Source of the DNA: CAYNTC01 sp964432925
GTDB taxonomy: Bacteria; Planctomycetota; Phycisphaerae; Sedimentisphaerales; Anaerobacaceae
DNA length: 16,109 nucleotides
Direction: 5' to 3'
NCBI GenBank assembly: GCA_964432925.1
Contig: CAYSPM010000050.1
Location: 1 to 16,109, forward strand
The translations under genes were made by a program, and so were the position numbers. This document shows, one piece after another, positions 13,920-16,109 of this stretch (positions are counted from its first letter, which is position 1; every line of letters begins with the position of its first letter). The notes under the pieces are model-generated. The model was not told where the DNA came from, did no database searches, and worked only from the letters and a program-made list of their open reading frames with translations.

Positions 13920-14786
13920 ATGGGTTTGAAGATATGGCTTGATAACAGACTCGTTGACGAGGCTGATGCCAAAATATCTGTTTTTGACCACGGCTTGCTT
14001 TATGGCGACGGGGTCTTTGAAGGCATTCGCGTTTACAATGGCGGCGTATTTGAGCTGGAAGCGCATCTAAGACGGCTCTATGAATCAGCGAAGGTAATTC
14101 GCCTTGACGTCCCGATGAGCAAGAGCCAACTTATCAAGGCTGTCGAGAAGACTGTCGAAGCTAACGGCGTGATTGACGGCTACATCCGTCTGGGCGTTAC
14201 GCGTGGTGTGGGAACTCTCGGCCTGAATCCCTTCGTTTGTGAAGGTAGCAAATTGTTCATCATTGCTGACAACATCCAGCTTTATCCCGAGGAACTCTAT
14301 GAAAAGGGCATGAAGGTAATTAGCGCAACGACGATCCGCAATCATCCCTTGGCACTTCCGCCTCAGATCAAGAGCTTGAATTATCTGAATAACATCCTGG
14401 CCAAGATCGAAGCGCTCGATAACGATGTGCCCGAAGCAGTTATGTACAACCATGAGGGCTACGTAGCTGAGGCAACAGGTGACAATGTTTTCATCGTGAG
14501 AGATGGTATAATCTACACACCGCCGGTTGAGGCTGGTGCTTTGGGAGGGATAACGCGAAGGATTGTCATCAGGTTGGCTAAGGACGAGAACATTGAGGTC
14601 GTCGAGAGGAACCTGACGCGGTGCGACCTGTATATCTGCGACGAGTTTTTCCTCACCGGTACGGCTGCAGAGGTTATTGGTATTGTTGAAATCGACGGCA
14701 GAATTATCGGCAATGGCACACCCGGGCCTATCACGAAACTGCTCAGGAAGAAGTTCTTCAAATACGCCCACGCAAAAAAGTCATGA
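13920..14786 (+). CDS. ilvE: Branched-chain amino acid aminotransferase (PLP fold type IV)
   Basis: Predicted to exchange amino groups between glutamate and the 2-oxo acids of valine, leucine and isoleucine in the cytoplasm. The 288 residues fit the short IlvE group. Visible signatures are the N-terminal SVFDHGLLYGDGVFEGIRVY (20-39) and ELEAHLRRLYESA. The PLP-binding Lys is most likely Lys151 in IKSLNYLNNILAKIEA. EATGDNVFIV follows, with Glu184, then GALGGITRRIVIRLA and FFLTGTAAEV near the phosphate-binding region. D-amino-acid aminotransferase and aminodeoxychorismate lyase share this fold, but the SLNYLNNILAKIEA and GDNVFIV pattern favours IlvE. The start at 13920 has a good ribosome binding site. 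It is isolated from other leucine/valine pathway genes in this window, and no T-box or leader peptide was seen. Confidence 0.88.
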   Translation: MGLKIWLDNRLVDEADAKISVFDHGLLYGDGVFEGIRVYNGGVFELEAHLRRLYESAKVIRLDVPMSKSQLIKAVEKTVEANGVIDGYIRLGVTRGVGTLGLNPFVCEGSKLFIIADNIQLYPEELYEKGMKVISATTIRNHPLALPPQIKSLNYLNNILAKIEALDNDVPEAVMYNHEGYVAEATGDNVFIVRDGIIYTPPVEAGALGGITRRIVIRLAKDENIEVVERNLTRCDLYICDEFFLTGTAAEVIGIVEIDGRIIGNGTPGPITKLLRKKFFKYAHAKKS

Positions 14787-14789
14787 GTG

Positions 14790-14841
14790 TTGAGTTTTTA
14801 GTTGTTAGTTGTAACTCAAAACTCAAAACTTGAAATTATTT
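14790..14841 (+). repeat. AT-rich inverted repeat after the aminotransferase, possible terminator
   Basis: TTGAGTTTTTAGTT at 14790-14803 pairs with AACTCAAAACTCAA at 14813-14826 with one mismatch and a 9-base loop, starting four bases after the stop. A T5 run lies at 14837-14841, about 10 bases past the stem, which is further than in a standard terminator. Its AACTCAAAACTC wording also resembles a repeat type common between genes in environmental genomes, so it may be both a repeat and a weak terminator. Confidence 0.5.
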
Positions 14842-14854
14842 TTCGCTAAAAGCT

Positions 14855-15937
14855 ATGCAGCTACCCGCACATACGGATATGTCAGGCAATATGCCTTGGA
14901 GTGGGATACCTGCTTTTAGGCTAATCGATTGCCAATTGAACCAGGTTGGAGAACTGATCGATCAGCAATTGACCACCTCCGCTAAGGCAGGAGAAATCAA
15001 GCCACTGCTCGACTATGTCAGTAGCCGAACCGGCAAGATGATTCGCCCTGGATTGGTTTTATTGTCGTATCGCGCCATGTATGATGCGTCGTGCGAAAAA
15101 GAGAAAATGGATTCCTGTATCCGTAGGAATAACAATACGCGATACGCGATACGCGATACGCAATACGAGACTATCCGTGTAGCAGCGATTGTCGAGATGA
15201 CCCACAATGCCACTCTACTGCACGACGATGTAATAGATGATGGGCAATTGCGACGAGGCTTGCCCAGTGCAAATCGTCTTTGGGGTAATGAATCTGCTGT
15301 GTTGTTGGGAGACTTCATTTTAGGCCGTGTTTTTAAAATGTGCGCCAATCTCGATCCGACAATAGCAGGAACAATTGCCACGATAGCACTGCGTGTCTGC
15401 GAGGGGGAACTAAGACAGGTAATCCAGAGACAGAACTGGCATCTAAGCGAGGAAGAATATATCGAAATAATTACCGAAAAAAGCGCGGCCTTTTTCAGTG
15501 GTTGTTGCCGTCTCGGTGCACTTTTAGCGCAGGCAGAAGAATACTACGTGGAGATGCTTGCGCGGTTCGGGCTAAACGCCGGCATCGCATTTCAAATTAC
15601 CGATGACTTGCTCGATATCACCGGCAAGGAGAGCAGAACGGGAAAAACCGTCGGAAGCGACGCAAGTAAAAGTAAGCTTACTCTGGCTGTTATACACTTG
15701 CTCAAAACCATCGATGAAGCAGAAAGGCGCAGACTTTACAACATGTTAGATGCTCCTGTAAAGTATCAGGGTACCCTAACCGAAATGCTTAAAAGCCACG
15801 GCAGCCTCGAGTATGCGCAGGACAGAGCACAACAGTTTGTCAAAAAGGCTGTCGAAGCATTGCAAGGCCTCGCGCAGAGCGAGGCCAAGACAGCTCTAAT
15901 AGAGACAGCTCGGTTTATGGCGGCCAGGGGGGCCTGA
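14855..15937 (+). CDS. trans-Polyprenyl diphosphate synthase with an internal insertion
   Basis: Condenses isopentenyl diphosphate units onto an allylic primer, probably for quinone side chains or a lipid carrier. Visible landmarks are GKMIRPGLVLLS, the first Asp-rich motif DDVID (Asp124, Asp125, Asp128) in NATLLHDDVIDD, the LRRGLPSANRLWGNESAVLLGDF-type segment that follows it, GELRQVIQRQN, and the second Asp-rich motif DDLLD (250-254) followed by KTVGSDASKSKLTLAVI. Ala119, five residues before the first motif, is small, which by family rules favours medium-to-long products over geranyl or farnesyl diphosphate. At 360 residues it is longer than usual (about 320-330). About 21 of the extra residues (85-105) sit between two conserved helices and are encoded by repeat-like DNA. 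The start at 14855 is uncertain: no good ribosome binding site is seen, and ATGs at 14879 and 14891 are alternatives. Confidence 0.88.
   Translation: MQLPAHTDMSGNMPWSGIPAFRLIDCQLNQVGELIDQQLTTSAKAGEIKPLLDYVSSRTGKMIRPGLVLLSYRAMYDASCEKEKMDSCIRRNNNTRYAIRDTQYETIRVAAIVEMTHNATLLHDDVIDDGQLRRGLPSANRLWGNESAVLLGDFILGRVFKMCANLDPTIAGTIATIALRVCEGELRQVIQRQNWHLSEEEYIEIITEKSAAFFSGCCRLGALLAQAEEYYVEMLARFGLNAGIAFQITDDLLDITGKESRTGKTVGSDASKSKLTLAVIHLLKTIDEAERRRLYNMLDAPVKYQGTLTEMLKSHGSLEYAQDRAQQFVKKAVEALQGLAQSEAKTALIETARFMAARGA
15107..15170 (+). repeat. Intergenic-type repeat DNA within the polyprenyl synthase gene
   Basis: Two parts are joined. The first has a small palindrome, ATTCCT at 15111-15116 and AGGAAT at 15125-15130, within a TGGATTCC...GGAATAAC pattern resembling common interspersed repeats. 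The second is five tandem 7-bp units at 15136-15170: TACGCGA three times, then TACGCAA and TACGAGA. Together they encode about 21 residues of unusual composition (SCIRRNNNTRYAIRDTQ) in frame with the enzyme. Confidence 0.75.
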
Positions 15938-16109
15938 TACCATTCAACCTGATCTTCAACTGTGGATTTCAGATTATAACAGAACGATTATATAGGACGT
16001 TCTGAGTCTTTCGGATCTGTCAGCTTCGTGTGAGAACTCGTATGTATCTGTGTGATACCAATTGTGCTTGATATTTGCGCCTTTGTCATTTCGACCATAG
16101 GGTTGCGAA
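15938..16109. other. Non-coding right edge
   Basis: No credible gene lies in these 172 bp. A 7-bp stem, CAGAACG at 15980-15986 and CGTTCTG at 15998-16004, with an 11-base loop could be a weak transcript end for the synthase, though no T run follows. The last 24 bases may begin a repeat element. Confidence 0.45.
16086..16109 (+). repeat. Possible start of another palindromic repeat, cut by the window edge
   Basis: GTCATTTCGACC at 16086-16097 followed by ATAGGG and GCGAA resembles the left end of the GTCATTTCGACC...GGAGAAATC interspersed repeats seen in many environmental bacteria. The right half is outside the window, so this rests on a remembered pattern only. Confidence 0.3.

Noticed and set aside
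14085..14771. Minus-strand open frame of 228 codons opposite ilvE
   Set aside because: The plus-strand protein carries full IlvE motifs; the antisense frame has none.
15131..15170. CRISPR-like short tandem repeats
   Set aside because: The units are 7 bp and directly adjacent with no spacers, so this is a simple tandem repeat and not a CRISPR array.

Overview
This 16.1 kb window looks like ordinary chromosome from a Gram-negative bacterium with moderate GC. It is most likely a planctomycete of the Phycisphaerae / Sedimentisphaerales type. That placement is inferred from three things: a secreted PPC-repeat protein followed by a dockerin-like tail, a small helical protein that I recall as planctomycete-type, and several families of intergenic palindromic repeats. 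No marker in the window settles the taxonomy. I saw no rRNA, tRNA, CRISPR array, transposase, phage gene or defence island.

Layout. (1) 1-1417: the 3' end of a secreted protein built from about 113-residue PPC-like repeats, with an out-of-frame dockerin-like tail after its stop, then terminator-like hairpins. (2) 1549-1854, minus strand: a 101-residue helical protein of unknown function. (3) 2040-13687, plus strand: a closely spaced run of lptD-like outer-membrane assembly protein, class II fructose-bisphosphate aldolase, S41 PDZ protease, lysyl-tRNA synthetase, two LolC/LolE-type permeases and a LolD-type ATPase. (4) 13688-15937, plus strand: an IlvE-type aminotransferase and a trans-polyprenyl synthase, each preceded by a palindromic intergenic repeat. 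(5) 15938-16109: non-coding, ending in what looks like the start of another repeat cut by the window edge.

How the genes work together: the centre is dominated by envelope biogenesis. LptD would insert LPS into the outer membrane, the Lol-like ABC complex would release lipoproteins from the inner membrane, the S41 protease would act on the periplasmic side, and the polyprenyl synthase would supply quinone side chains or a lipid carrier. Aldolase, LysRS and the aminotransferase are housekeeping genes lying among them.

I found no convincing new multi-gene system. The observations most worth checking are: intergenic repeat DNA apparently inserted in frame into the polyprenyl synthase coding sequence (15107-15170); a dockerin-like C-terminus put out of frame by what could be a single-base change in a T tract (1296-1417); and a group of unrelated palindromic repeats confined to the right-hand third of the window.
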